Positions 43,406 to 51,973 of a stretch of 52,066 nt of DNA are shown piece by piece. Origin of the DNA: a bacterium (GTDB lineage Bacteria > Actinomycetota > Acidimicrobiia > Spongiisociales > Spongiisociaceae); contig JAPPFW010000072.1 of the NCBI GenBank assembly GCA_028821575.1, positions 1 through 52,066 on the forward strand, read 5' to 3'. The notes beneath the pieces were generated by a model. The model worked only from the letters and a program-made list of their open reading frames with translations, ran no database searches and was not told the DNA's origin. The first letter of the stretch is position 1; each line of letters starts with the position of its first letter. The translations under genes and the position numbers were made by a program.

Positions 43406-44776
43406 CTAGGTGGCTATGTAGACGTTCTTGAGTTCGGTGTAGTAGTCGAGGGCGTCGGGGCCCAGGGCTCGGCCGATACCGGATTGCTTGAATCCCCCGT
43501 AGGGAGTGGCGATCCGGACCGACCAGTTGGAGTTCACCGATAACGTACCCGCGTCCACCGCTCTGGCGACCCGGAGTGCCTTGGAGCCGTTCTCGGTCCA
43601 GATCGAACCGGAGAGGCCGTAGATGGTGTCGTTGGCGATGGCAATGGCGTCTTCCTCGTCCTCGAACGGCATCACGCAGGCGACCGGGCCGAATATCTCC
43701 TCGGTCACCACGCGGGCGTCCGTTGATCTCGGGGTTACGACGGTAGGGGCGAACCAGAACCCCGGTCCATCCGGCGCACTCCCGCGCGCCACCACCGTGG
43801 TGTCGTCATCGAGGAACGAAGCAACCTTGGCCCGATGCTGAGCCGTGATCAGGGGACCCATCTCGGTGGCCTCATCCATGGGGTCGCCCACTCTCATGGC
43901 GGCGACGTTGGTGGATAGGAGTTCGAGGAAACGGTCCATTGCCGTCCGTTCCACCAGAATCCTGGAGCGGGCGCAGCAATCCTGGCCTGCGTTGCCGAAG
44001 ACCGCACCAGGAGCGGCCGCGGCCGCACGCTCCAGATCGGCGTCGGCGAACACGATGTTGGCAGACTTGCCTCCCAACTCGAGGGTCACGCGCTTGATGG
44101 TCCCGGACGCCCGCGCACTGATCCGCTTGCCCACGTCGGTCGAGCCGGTGAAGCCGATCTTGGCTACGTCCGGATGGTCGACCAGACGCTCGCCTACCAG
44201 GCTGCCCGGTCCCGCCAGAACTTGGAAGACCCCCTCGGGCAGGCCCGCTTGCAGCGCGATCCGTTCGAGCTCGATGGCGGTGAGCGGGGTTAGTTGCGCC
44301 GGTTTGAGCACGACCGCGTTGCCGGCCGCCAAGGCGGGCGCCACTCCCCAGGAGGCGATGGCCAAGGGAAAGTTCCAAGGCGTTATCAACCCCACGACGC
44401 CCATCGGCTCCTTGAAGGTCATGTTGACTCCACCCGGAACGGGAATGGTCTTTCCGGTGAGGCGTTCGGGCGACCCGGCGTAGTAGGCGAAGGTGGCCGC
44501 CACCACCCCGATCTCACCCAGAGCATCGCTTATCGGCTTCCCGACGTTGCGGGTCTCCAGGCGCGCTAAGGACATGGCCTGGTCCTCGACGGCTGCCGCG
44601 ATACGACGCAGCACTGTGGCCCGGTCACCGGCTGCCACGTCGCGCCACGTGGCGAAGGCTTCCTTGGCCTTGGCGACGGCCCGATCGGTCTCTTCCATGC
44701 CGGCCGAGGGAACCTTGGCTATTACCCGCTCGGTCGCCGGCTCGATGACGTCTATGGAATCTCCTACCGTGCTCAT
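43406..44776 (-). CDS. NAD(P)-dependent aldehyde dehydrogenase (PuuC/betaine-type)
   Basis: A 456-residue aldehyde dehydrogenase. PWNFPLAI holds the conserved Asn (135), Lys158 is in VLKPA, the general base Glu233 is in LELGGKSAN, the nucleophile Cys267 is in GNAGQDCCA, and EEIFGP follows. It is most like amino-aldehyde or betaine-aldehyde enzymes. It is divergent from an aminotransferase, amidotransferase and glutamine-synthetase-like set, so it fits the PuuC step, oxidising a gamma-glutamylated amino-aldehyde. GAGTGAGGA precedes the ATG. Confidence 0.93.
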   Translation of the reverse strand: MSTVGDSIDVIEPATERVIAKVPSAGMEETDRAVAKAKEAFATWRDVAAGDRATVLRRIAAAVEDQAMSLARLETRNVGKPISDALGEIGVVAATFAYYAGSPERLTGKTIPVPGGVNMTFKEPMGVVGLITPWNFPLAIASWGVAPALAAGNAVVLKPAQLTPLTAIELERIALQAGLPEGVFQVLAGPGSLVGERLVDHPDVAKIGFTGSTDVGKRISARASGTIKRVTLELGGKSANIVFADADLERAAAAAPGAVFGNAGQDCCARSRILVERTAMDRFLELLSTNVAAMRVGDPMDEATEMGPLITAQHRAKVASFLDDDTTVVARGSAPDGPGFWFAPTVVTPRSTDARVVTEEIFGPVACVMPFEDEEDAIAIANDTIYGLSGSIWTENGSKALRVARAVDAGTLSVNSNWSVRIATPYGGFKQSGIGRALGPDALDYYTELKNVYIAT

Positions 44777-44994
44777 TCCTCACTCCATTCCCGAGCGGAT
44801 GGTTAGCTCCCACATGCCTTCCGACCCTCTTGCCAGGTATGATCCCGACTGTTCCGAACCGGGTGGCCACAGGTTGGTAGTCTGCCCTCGCTGTTGGTGC
44901 GCAACCCGAGTGGATGGCTCAACTCCCGCCCTAGGGTACAACCGGAACCCGAGCGGACCATCCTGCCCGACCGCACCAGCGAGTGGAGGTTCAA

Positions 44995-47076
44995 GTGCAG
45001 CTCAAGTCACCGTTGGTAGAAGCCGACCAGAGTTCCGTGCTCCAACTGGAGGTGGTCAAACCGTACCGCGTCATCGTTTCGGGAGATGGCGCCTGGGTGG
45101 AGGACTCGGCCGGTAAGCGGTATCTCGACGCCATGAGCGGCGGTTCGATGGCGGCGACCCTGGGTCACGGTCGCCGTGACCTGATCGAAGTTGCTTGGGA
45201 ACAAACCCGAAGAGTCAGCTACCTGGACAACAACCGTCTCACCAACCCGTGGCAGGAGGCCTTGGCTTCTGAGTTGGTGGAACTGGCGCCACCCGGGTTC
45301 TCGAGGGCTCGTTTCGTCACCGGTGGCTCCGAAGCCAACGAGGCGGCCGTCCGCGGTGCCCGCATGTACCACGTCGCTCGCGGCGAACCCCAGCGCTGGC
45401 AAATCATCTCGCCTGCCCAGGCCTACCACGGTCCCACCATGCAGACACTCGCCCTCACCGGGCGGCCCGGGCTCCAAGGCGCCTTCGGCCCGTACCTGAG
45501 CCGCCATCGCCACATCCCACCCTCGACCGGACGTTTCGATCCGACCGGGCAGGAGGCCCTCGACGCCCTCGACGAGGCGTTGGAGCAGGTCGGCCCCGAG
45601 AACGTCTCGGCCTACTTCTGCGAGCCGGTCAGCGCCGCCTCACTACCCGCGTACTCACCTCCCGAGCGTTTCTGGGAGGGCTTGGCGGAGCGGAGGGAGC
45701 GCCACGGGTTCCTGATCTGCTTCGACGAGGTGGTCACCGGTGTGGGTCGGACCGGGAACTGGTTCGCGGCCAACGATCTCCCAATCGTTCCCGACATCAT
45801 CGCGACGGCCAAGGGACTGGGAGCCGGATACACCGCCATCGGGGCGGTCCTGTACGCCTCCCACGTTTACGAAGCCATAGCCGCCTCGGCGGACTCCTTC
45901 GCGCTGGGCCACACCTGGGACGGGTCGCCGCTGCCCTGCGCGGTCGGTCTGGCGGTGTTGGGAGTCCTCAAGTCCGAAGGTTGGGTGGATCACGTAGCCG
46001 CACGAGGTCCGTCGCTGCGCGATGAGTTGGCTGCGGCCCTGCGGGGGAACGATCTCGTCGGAGAGGTGCGGGGTCGGGGTTACCTGCTCGGAATCGACTA
46101 CGTGGACCCCCGGGACGGTAGCTCCTTCCTGCCGCCCGAACTGGGAGTGGCAGGAAGGATCGAGCGGGCTGCGGCGCGCAGTGGCCTCCTCGTACTGGGC
46201 ACTATGCCGACACGGGATGGCTTTGCGGGAGACCAGCACCTGTTCGCTCCGCCCTTCCCGACTCCCGATGAGGAGCTGGCGGAGATGGTCGAGCGTATGG
46301 CCACCGCCGTGTCCGAGGTGGCCGACGAGGTCAGGGAAGAACTGGGCCGGGGCGCTTCTTCCGGGGCTGGCCGGTCTGGCGGGATGCGCGTTCTGATCGT
46401 CCAGCACGAGGATCCCACACCGGCTGGATTCGTTCACGAGTGGTTGGAGGAGCAGGGTGCCGAGGTAGAGGTCTATCGTATCGACCTCGAGAGTCGACGG
46501 GTCGATCCCACCCGCTACGACCTCATCGTCTCGCTCGGGTCGGAGTTTGCCGCCTTCGACGATTCGATTCCCTGGATCGATCGGGAAAAGGACCTCCTGA
46601 TCGAAGCCTACGGCTCAGACGTACCGATCCTGGGGCTGTGTTTCGGCGGTCAGTTGCTCGCCAGGGTTCTCGGTGGCGATTCGTACCGGGGGGAACTGTC
46701 CGAAGTCGGCTGGCTACCGGTTCGTAGTGTCGATGAGGATCTGGTTCCCGCCGGGCCCTGGTTCCAGTGGCACTTCGATACCTTCTCCGTGCCGCCCGGA
46801 GGCAGACTCATCGCCGACACTGAGGCCGGTCCACAAGCGTTCGTGATCGGGCGCAGCCTCGGCGTGCAGTTCCACCCCGAGGTCACCAACGAGATCATGG
46901 ACGATTGGGTGGCGGTCTACCGTCACGAACTCGACGACGAGGGAGTCGATCCCGACGCCCTGCTCGAGGAGACAAGGCAACTGGAGCCTGAATCGAGAGC
47001 TGTCGCGAAGCAATTGCTGGAGCGTTTCGCCGAGGACATAGCCGGCCTGGCCCTACCGAGACAGGGGCGGAGCTGA
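44995..47076 (+). CDS. Class III aminotransferase fused to class I glutamine amidotransferase
   Basis: A 693-residue fusion. Residues 1-455 are a full fold-type I aminotransferase: GGSEANEAAVRGARMYH, CFDEVVTGVGRTG and the PLP lysine Lys273 in ATAKGLGAGY. After a Gly/Ser linker, residues 464-693 form a class I glutamine amidotransferase with nucleophile Cys549 in LGLCFGGQ, His627 and Glu629 in VQFHPEV, and QWHFDTF. GTG 44995 is chosen because GGAGG lies five bases upstream. Gene context suggests that the amidotransferase half cleaves a gamma-glutamyl amide (PuuD role). Confidence 0.9.
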   Translation: MQLKSPLVEADQSSVLQLEVVKPYRVIVSGDGAWVEDSAGKRYLDAMSGGSMAATLGHGRRDLIEVAWEQTRRVSYLDNNRLTNPWQEALASELVELAPPGFSRARFVTGGSEANEAAVRGARMYHVARGEPQRWQIISPAQAYHGPTMQTLALTGRPGLQGAFGPYLSRHRHIPPSTGRFDPTGQEALDALDEALEQVGPENVSAYFCEPVSAASLPAYSPPERFWEGLAERRERHGFLICFDEVVTGVGRTGNWFAANDLPIVPDIIATAKGLGAGYTAIGAVLYASHVYEAIAASADSFALGHTWDGSPLPCAVGLAVLGVLKSEGWVDHVAARGPSLRDELAAALRGNDLVGEVRGRGYLLGIDYVDPRDGSSFLPPELGVAGRIERAAARSGLLVLGTMPTRDGFAGDQHLFAPPFPTPDEELAEMVERMATAVSEVADEVREELGRGASSGAGRSGGMRVLIVQHEDPTPAGFVHEWLEEQGAEVEVYRIDLESRRVDPTRYDLIVSLGSEFAAFDDSIPWIDREKDLLIEAYGSDVPILGLCFGGQLLARVLGGDSYRGELSEVGWLPVRSVDEDLVPAGPWFQWHFDTFSVPPGGRLIADTEAGPQAFVIGRSLGVQFHPEVTNEIMDDWVAVYRHELDDEGVDPDALLEETRQLEPESRAVAKQLLERFAEDIAGLALPRQGRS

Positions 47077-47078
47077 CC

Positions 47079-48458
47079 ATGGCCCACCAACCGGAGGGAG
47101 ACCAGGTGACCATCGACGCCGCATCCACCAGCGTATTCCCCAAGTTCCTGGGTCGCGCCTATCCCAATGTCGATCGCGGCCGCGGTGTGTGGCTTCACAC
47201 GACCGGCGGACGCAGGATCCTCGATGCGTGCTCCGGCGGCGCAATGGCGGCCGGCCTCGGTCACGGGGTCGAAGAGATCGTGGACGCGGCCGCGGCCGGT
47301 CTCGGAGGCATCGTCTACTACTACGCCCATCACTTCACCAACCTCCCCCAGGAGGAGTTGGCAGCCCGCTTGGTGGGGTTGGCACCCGGAATGGCCAGAG
47401 TCCGTTTCCTGAGCGGCGGCTCGGAGGCGAACGAGACAGCCGTGCGTCTGGCCCGCCAGTATCACGTGGATCGCGGTGAAAGCGATCGGTGGAGGGTGAT
47501 CTCGCCTGCCCAGGCCTACCACGGTGCAACCATGGCCACGCTCTCCCTGGTCGGTCGTCCCGACCTGCAGGCCCCGTTCGGTCCCTACCTGTCCGAGCAT
47601 CTCCACATCCCGCCCTCCACCGCGAGGTTCGATCCGACCGGCCAAGCCGCCTTGGACGCTCTGGACGAGGTGCTCGAGAAGGCCGGTCCCGAGAGTGTGG
47701 CGGCCTTCTTCTGCGAGCCGGTCAGCGCGGCTTCGTTGCCCGGCTACTCGCCGCCATCCTCATTCTGGGAAGGACTGGCCGAGCGGAGAGACCGCCACGG
47801 CTTCCTGGTCTGCTTCGACGAGGTGGTCTCCGGAATGGGGCGTACCGGGAGTTGGTTTGCCTACGAGGGCTTGCCGATCACCCCGGACATAGTGACCATC
47901 GGCAAGTTGCTCGGGGGCGGCTACTTCCCCCTCGCCGCCACCATGTGCCGCGAACCGGTGTACGACGCTCTGGCGGGCGGGTCCAAGGACTTCGATCTCG
48001 GGCACACGTGGGACGGAGCCCCTCTGAGTTGCGCGGTGGGGAAAGCGGTCGTCGACTACATCGAGTCCCACGGTCTTGTTGAGCGGGTTGCCAGGCGCGG
48101 GCCCGGCCTGCTCGAGGAGCTAAGGGCGGCAGTCGGAGACTACGCGATAGTGGGCGAGGTCCGGGGCCGGGGTTTCCTTCTGGGTATCGAGTACGTGGAT
48201 CCGCGGGACGGAACCTCCATACCCCCCGGTGCGCTGGGGATCGCGGGCCGGATCGACACGGGCGCGCTGGACAACGATCTCGTCGTGATGTCCACCCACC
48301 CGAACGCCGATGGCTACGCCGGGGACCAGACGGTGTTCGCCCCGGCCCTCACCAGCACCGACGAGGAGTTGGCTCAGATGATCGGGAGGCTCGAGAGCGT
48401 GGTAGGAGAGGTCGACAAGACGGTAAGGGACATCTTGGCCAACGGAGGAAAGATATGA
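47079..48458 (+). CDS. Class III aminotransferase, paralogue of the preceding one
   Basis: A 459-residue PLP aminotransferase with GGSEANETAVRLARQYH, CFDEVVSGMGRTG and Lys276 in TIGKLLGGGY. Long identical runs with the upstream aminotransferase domain (for example ISPAQAYHG and FCEPVSAASLP) point to a tandem duplication. It starts 2 bp after the fusion gene. In the proposed pathway it may be the PuuE-like omega-aminotransferase or form a mixed dimer with the first. Confidence 0.92.
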   Translation: MAHQPEGDQVTIDAASTSVFPKFLGRAYPNVDRGRGVWLHTTGGRRILDACSGGAMAAGLGHGVEEIVDAAAAGLGGIVYYYAHHFTNLPQEELAARLVGLAPGMARVRFLSGGSEANETAVRLARQYHVDRGESDRWRVISPAQAYHGATMATLSLVGRPDLQAPFGPYLSEHLHIPPSTARFDPTGQAALDALDEVLEKAGPESVAAFFCEPVSAASLPGYSPPSSFWEGLAERRDRHGFLVCFDEVVSGMGRTGSWFAYEGLPITPDIVTIGKLLGGGYFPLAATMCREPVYDALAGGSKDFDLGHTWDGAPLSCAVGKAVVDYIESHGLVERVARRGPGLLEELRAAVGDYAIVGEVRGRGFLLGIEYVDPRDGTSIPPGALGIAGRIDTGALDNDLVVMSTHPNADGYAGDQTVFAPALTSTDEELAQMIGRLESVVGEVDKTVRDILANGGKI

Positions 48459-49747
48459 CCTGGAACCCATCAGACGACGGCTTCGTACTGCTGGGAATGC
48501 CGGATGTGCACGGCTCCATCCGGGGCAAGGCATTCCGACCCGGCGCTTTCCGGTCGGCGGTGGAAAAAGGGACGGTCATGACCGATCTGTGGCTGGGCCT
48601 GGATCCGGTCGACATGCCGATCGCCGACTACCAGGAGTACGGCATCAACACCGGGGCGCCCGACCTGCTGTTGCAGCCGGATCCCGAGACGCTCCGCCCG
48701 TTGTCCTGGCGCCCCGGCTGGGGTATCTGCCTGGCCGATCCCAGTTGGCCGGATGGTTCCAGGTGCAAGCTCGCCTCCCGTGAGTTGCTTCGCGATGTGC
48801 TCGCCGATCTGGCCGGTCTCGGCTACGAGGTGATGGCGGGATTCGAGTACGAGGTACGGATTCGGGATGAGGAAGACCAGCCGCTGTCCTCAGGCATCAG
48901 CTATAGCCTGGGGGAGATCGGCCGCTTTGACCGCCTCCTCGAGGTTCTGGTCCCGGCTCTGGAGGGTCTCGGGGTGGACCTCGAGGCGGTCCACACCGAG
49001 GCGGGTCCGGGGCTGTTGGAGTTGAACATCTCCGCTCGGCGCGGACTCCGAGCCGCCGACGATGCCGCCCTGCTGAAGTTCGCAGTCAAGGAGGTGGCCG
49101 CTTCGCTCGGTCTCACTGCCAGCTTCCTGGCCAAGACCATGCCGCTCGAGGAGGGGTCGAGCGGCCACGTCCACATGTCGTTCTGGCGGGGTGACCAGAA
49201 TGCCTTCGCTCCCGATGCGGACGGGGTGTTCCCGGACACATGCATGGCCGCCATCGGTGGCCTCCTCGACCACCTCGCGGCCGCGTCGCTGCTCGTGAAT
49301 CCCACCGTCAACTCCTACAAGCGCCTGGTTCCCGGTTACTTCGCTCCGGTCAACGTGAGTTGGGGTTACGAGAACCGCTCCACGTCGGTCCGCGCAATCA
49401 GAGGCAACCGCCCGGCTCGTTCGCGCTTGGAGTGCCGCCGGCCCGGGGCCGACGCCAACCCCTACCTGGCCTTGGCAGCCTTGGTGGCTTCCGCCGTGCT
49501 GGGCATCCGGGAAGGGGCGGCGCCCCCTGCTCCCGAGACCAAGGACGTCTCCGAGCGGGCCGACCTACCCGCGCTACCCAACTCGTTGGAGAGTGCTCTC
49601 AGAGCTTTCCGCGCCGACACCGCTCTGCAGGAGGCGCTCGGTTCCGAGTTCAGCGGCTACTACGACATCTCGCGGGCCTGGGAGTTACGGGCCTGGCAGG
49701 AGAGCGTCAGCGATTGGGAGCGGGAACGCTACACGAGGGCTGTCTAG
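48455..49747 (+). CDS. Glutamine-synthetase-like gamma-glutamyl ligase (PuuA/GlnA-like)
   Basis: A 430-residue member of the glutamine synthetase superfamily. N-terminal DVHGSIRGKAF belongs to the beta-grasp domain. The catalytic domain has FEYEVRI, GPGLLELNI, SSGHVHMSFW, NPTVNSYKRLVPGYFAPVN (exact family box), NRSTSVRAI and RLECRRPGADANPYLALAAL. It is more like gamma-glutamyl-polyamine or -ethanolamine ligases than true glutamine synthetase, which is longer and has the adenylylation loop. ATGA overlap with the aminotransferase shows tight coupling. Confidence 0.88.
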   Translation: MTWNPSDDGFVLLGMPDVHGSIRGKAFRPGAFRSAVEKGTVMTDLWLGLDPVDMPIADYQEYGINTGAPDLLLQPDPETLRPLSWRPGWGICLADPSWPDGSRCKLASRELLRDVLADLAGLGYEVMAGFEYEVRIRDEEDQPLSSGISYSLGEIGRFDRLLEVLVPALEGLGVDLEAVHTEAGPGLLELNISARRGLRAADDAALLKFAVKEVAASLGLTASFLAKTMPLEEGSSGHVHMSFWRGDQNAFAPDADGVFPDTCMAAIGGLLDHLAAASLLVNPTVNSYKRLVPGYFAPVNVSWGYENRSTSVRAIRGNRPARSRLECRRPGADANPYLALAALVASAVLGIREGAAPPAPETKDVSERADLPALPNSLESALRAFRADTALQEALGSEFSGYYDISRAWELRAWQESVSDWERERYTRAV

Positions 49748-49776
49748 CGTCGCCCCGACCAAAGGGAGTAACCGGA

Positions 49777-50202
49777 ATGACCGTCAAGTTGAACAGAGCG
49801 GCGGGGGCCGGACTGGTTGCGTATTCGGCTCTGTACACGATCCAGGTCGTCTTCGGAGTCCTGTACACCGATGCCCTGCCGGCGTCCGATGTGTACAGGG
49901 TCATGAACTACTTCTCGGCGGCGGGCATTCTTGTCTCGCTGGCCGTAGCCTGGTGTCGCAAGTACGGATGTGGCGTTGCGCCGGCCGGTCCGGACCTGCA
50001 TCTGGTTGTGCAAACGGGTTTCTATGCGGCCCTGGCCTTGGCCATCTGGTTCTTCACTCTCTGGTTCCGGCTGCTGACGCTCGCCGACGGTGAGACCGTC
50101 CCGGAACCCGACACCGTCATGTGGTTCTTCGTCTCCGTCCTCATCCCGCTCGTGCTCGGAACCAACGGCGCCATGCTCTGGAGGTCCGGCAAGTCGAGTT
50201 AG
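49777..50202 (+). CDS. Four-helix membrane protein, function unknown
   Basis: A 141-residue integral membrane protein with four predicted helices (about 10-30, 44-60, 79-102 and 115-135). No family was recognised. AAAGGGAG precedes the ATG, 29 bp after the ligase gene, so it likely belongs to the same transcript. It could be a small transport or accessory component for the amine pathway, but there is no direct sign of this. Confidence 0.75.
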   Translation: MTVKLNRAAGAGLVAYSALYTIQVVFGVLYTDALPASDVYRVMNYFSAAGILVSLAVAWCRKYGCGVAPAGPDLHLVVQTGFYAALALAIWFFTLWFRLLTLADGETVPEPDTVMWFFVSVLIPLVLGTNGAMLWRSGKSS

Positions 50203-50206
50203 TGGA

Positions 50207-51472
50207 TCACAACTCGCTTTCGGCACTCGAAGTTGACCCAGGCGATTTGACCAGGCGGCCTCCCTTCCAAACCATGGTGATCCGTGACGAGTCTCCGAGA
50301 AGCGCTATATCGTCGAGCGGGTTGGCGGCGACCGCTATGACGTCGGCGTCGTAGCCTTCGGCCAACAGTCCGGCCTTGGGTGCTCTGGGACCGAGGGTGG
50401 CCGGACCGTTGAAGGTGGCCGCCTCGATGGCTTGGAGGGGGGTCATGCCGGCCTCGACGAGCGCGGCGAGTTCCAGACCGTTCGTGCCCCAGGGCCCGCC
50501 GCTCACCATGATGTCGGCTCCGGTGGCAATGGGGATTCCCGAGGCGATGGCCAGTCGCATCGCGTCGGTATGCGTCTCATGGACTTTGGCCTGGGCCTGC
50601 CATGCCCAGTCGGGGATCTGACCCTTGAGCGACACGAGGTACTCGACCGCATGACGGGTCGGTACCGCCATGGTTCCCATCTTCAGCATCAACTCGGCCG
50701 TCTCCCGGTCGAGGGTGCTGCAGTGCTCTATGGTCTTGACGCCCGCAAGGGCCGCTGCTCTGACACCCGCCAGCCCGTGGCAGTGGGCGCCCACCGCCAT
50801 CTCCGCCATGGCCGCCTCCTCGACGATGGCGCGCAGTTCCTTGTCGTTGAACTGCCGGTGGTCCGGATGGTCGAAGTGGCTCATGGTTCCGCCCGTGGCG
50901 TTGATCTTGATCACCTTGGCGCCCACCCGGATCTGGCGCCTAACGGCCTTGATGCACTCCTCCACCCCGTCACACACGGCCACCCAACCCACGCCTGAAG
51001 AGGCAAGGTCGTCCCGCCAGGACTCCGGCATCCAGTGGATGTCGCTGTGACCGGCCGTGGGACCCAGGGCCGATCCCGCCGCGTAGATGTTGGGCCCGAC
51101 CAGCGTTCCCTCGTCGACCAGCCGGCCCAGGTGAACACCGATCCCACCCATCTCGCGTGTACTGGTGAAACCCGCCATCAGAAGCGTGTGCGCGTCACGG
51201 GCTGCCCGGACTGCCAGCATCGGCAGCGGCGTGGTGGCGAGTTCCGTGAGATCGGCCGCCACCGTTCCGAAGAAGTGGGAGTGGCAGTCCCACATCCCCG
51301 GCATCACCACCGGTACGTGGTGGGTCACACCGCCTGGGGTCTCGGGTGCATCCGCCGATGTCCCGGCGTAGGTGATCGCGTCGCCGTCGATCACCACGCA
51401 CCCGTCCGGCACCGGATCTCCCTGTCCCGGAATCAACAGCTTGGCTTCGATACGTATCGAATCGGTTGTCAC
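50207..51472 (-). CDS. Metal-dependent amidohydrolase (imidazolonepropionase/prolidase-like)
   Basis: A 421-residue TIM-barrel amidohydrolase. HSH at 64-66, carbamylated-Lys candidate Lys189 in KVIKINATGG, His230 in GAHCHG, His250 in TIEHC and an Asp in ATGADIM form a two-metal site. The C-terminal half ends with the usual small beta domain (ITMVWKGGRLV). GTG 51472 is taken because GGGGAGGG is just upstream; the frame reaches a TTG at 51493. Family members cleave dipeptides, imidazolones or other cyclic amides. It is convergent with the putative amine operon. Confidence 0.88.
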   Translation of the reverse strand: MTTDSIRIEAKLLIPGQGDPVPDGCVVIDGDAITYAGTSADAPETPGGVTHHVPVVMPGMWDCHSHFFGTVAADLTELATTPLPMLAVRAARDAHTLLMAGFTSTREMGGIGVHLGRLVDEGTLVGPNIYAAGSALGPTAGHSDIHWMPESWRDDLASSGVGWVAVCDGVEECIKAVRRQIRVGAKVIKINATGGTMSHFDHPDHRQFNDKELRAIVEEAAMAEMAVGAHCHGLAGVRAAALAGVKTIEHCSTLDRETAELMLKMGTMAVPTRHAVEYLVSLKGQIPDWAWQAQAKVHETHTDAMRLAIASGIPIATGADIMVSGGPWGTNGLELAALVEAGMTPLQAIEAATFNGPATLGPRAPKAGLLAEGYDADVIAVAANPLDDIALLGDSSRITMVWKGGRLVKSPGSTSSAESEL

Positions 51473-51534
51473 ATCGCCCTCCCCGGTCCGCAAGATAGGC
51501 TAGGTGACCCTGAGTCTGCGGCGAGGTATCCGGA

Positions 51535-51969
51535 TTGCGCGTTACCAGGAAAGTTTTTGTCAACCGCAACGCCGATGTCGTGTTCGGCTACCTGGCCTCC
51601 CCTGCGAACGAGCCTTTGTGGCGCGCAAGCATCCTCCACGCCGGTGCTGACGAACCTGGCGAGCTTGGGATCGGAGCCACAGGCAGGAGCCTGATCAGAT
51701 TCATGGGCCGGGAGGTGGACGTGCGGTGGGAGATAGTGGAGTTCGAGCAGGAAGCACGGCTGTCCAGAGAGTACGCGTCGGGTGTCCGGGGCGGCCGGGA
51801 CCGCTACATGCTCCAGGCCTTCGGCCTAGGCGCCACCATAGTTAAGGCTGAAGTAGAAGTTGAAGTGGCCGGGCTCATGGGCCTGCTCACCACCAGCCGA
51901 CGAACCTCGATGGAACACGAACTTCGCACCGACCTTCAACGCCTGAAATCCATCCTCGAAGACCGCTGA
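51535..51969 (+). CDS. SRPBCC (START/polyketide-cyclase-like) protein
   Basis: A 144-residue protein with the helix-grip pattern: VFVNRNADVVFGYLASPANEPLWR at the start, a central strand-rich part, and a long C-terminal helix MEHELRTDLQRLKSIL. These bind small hydrophobic ligands or act as coenzyme A-pathway lyases, and the ligand here is unknown. The start is TTG with GAGG eight bases upstream. The next 97 bp are heptamer repeats. Confidence 0.8.
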   Translation: MRVTRKVFVNRNADVVFGYLASPANEPLWRASILHAGADEPGELGIGATGRSLIRFMGREVDVRWEIVEFEQEARLSREYASGVRGGRDRYMLQAFGLGATIVKAEVEVEVAGLMGLLTTSRRTSMEHELRTDLQRLKSILEDR

Positions 51970-51973
51970 CGCG

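Noticed and set aside
44777..44994. Operator or riboswitch in the divergent region before the aminotransferase fusion
   Set aside because: Both promoters must be here, but I found no convincing dyad, -35/-10 pair or structured leader.
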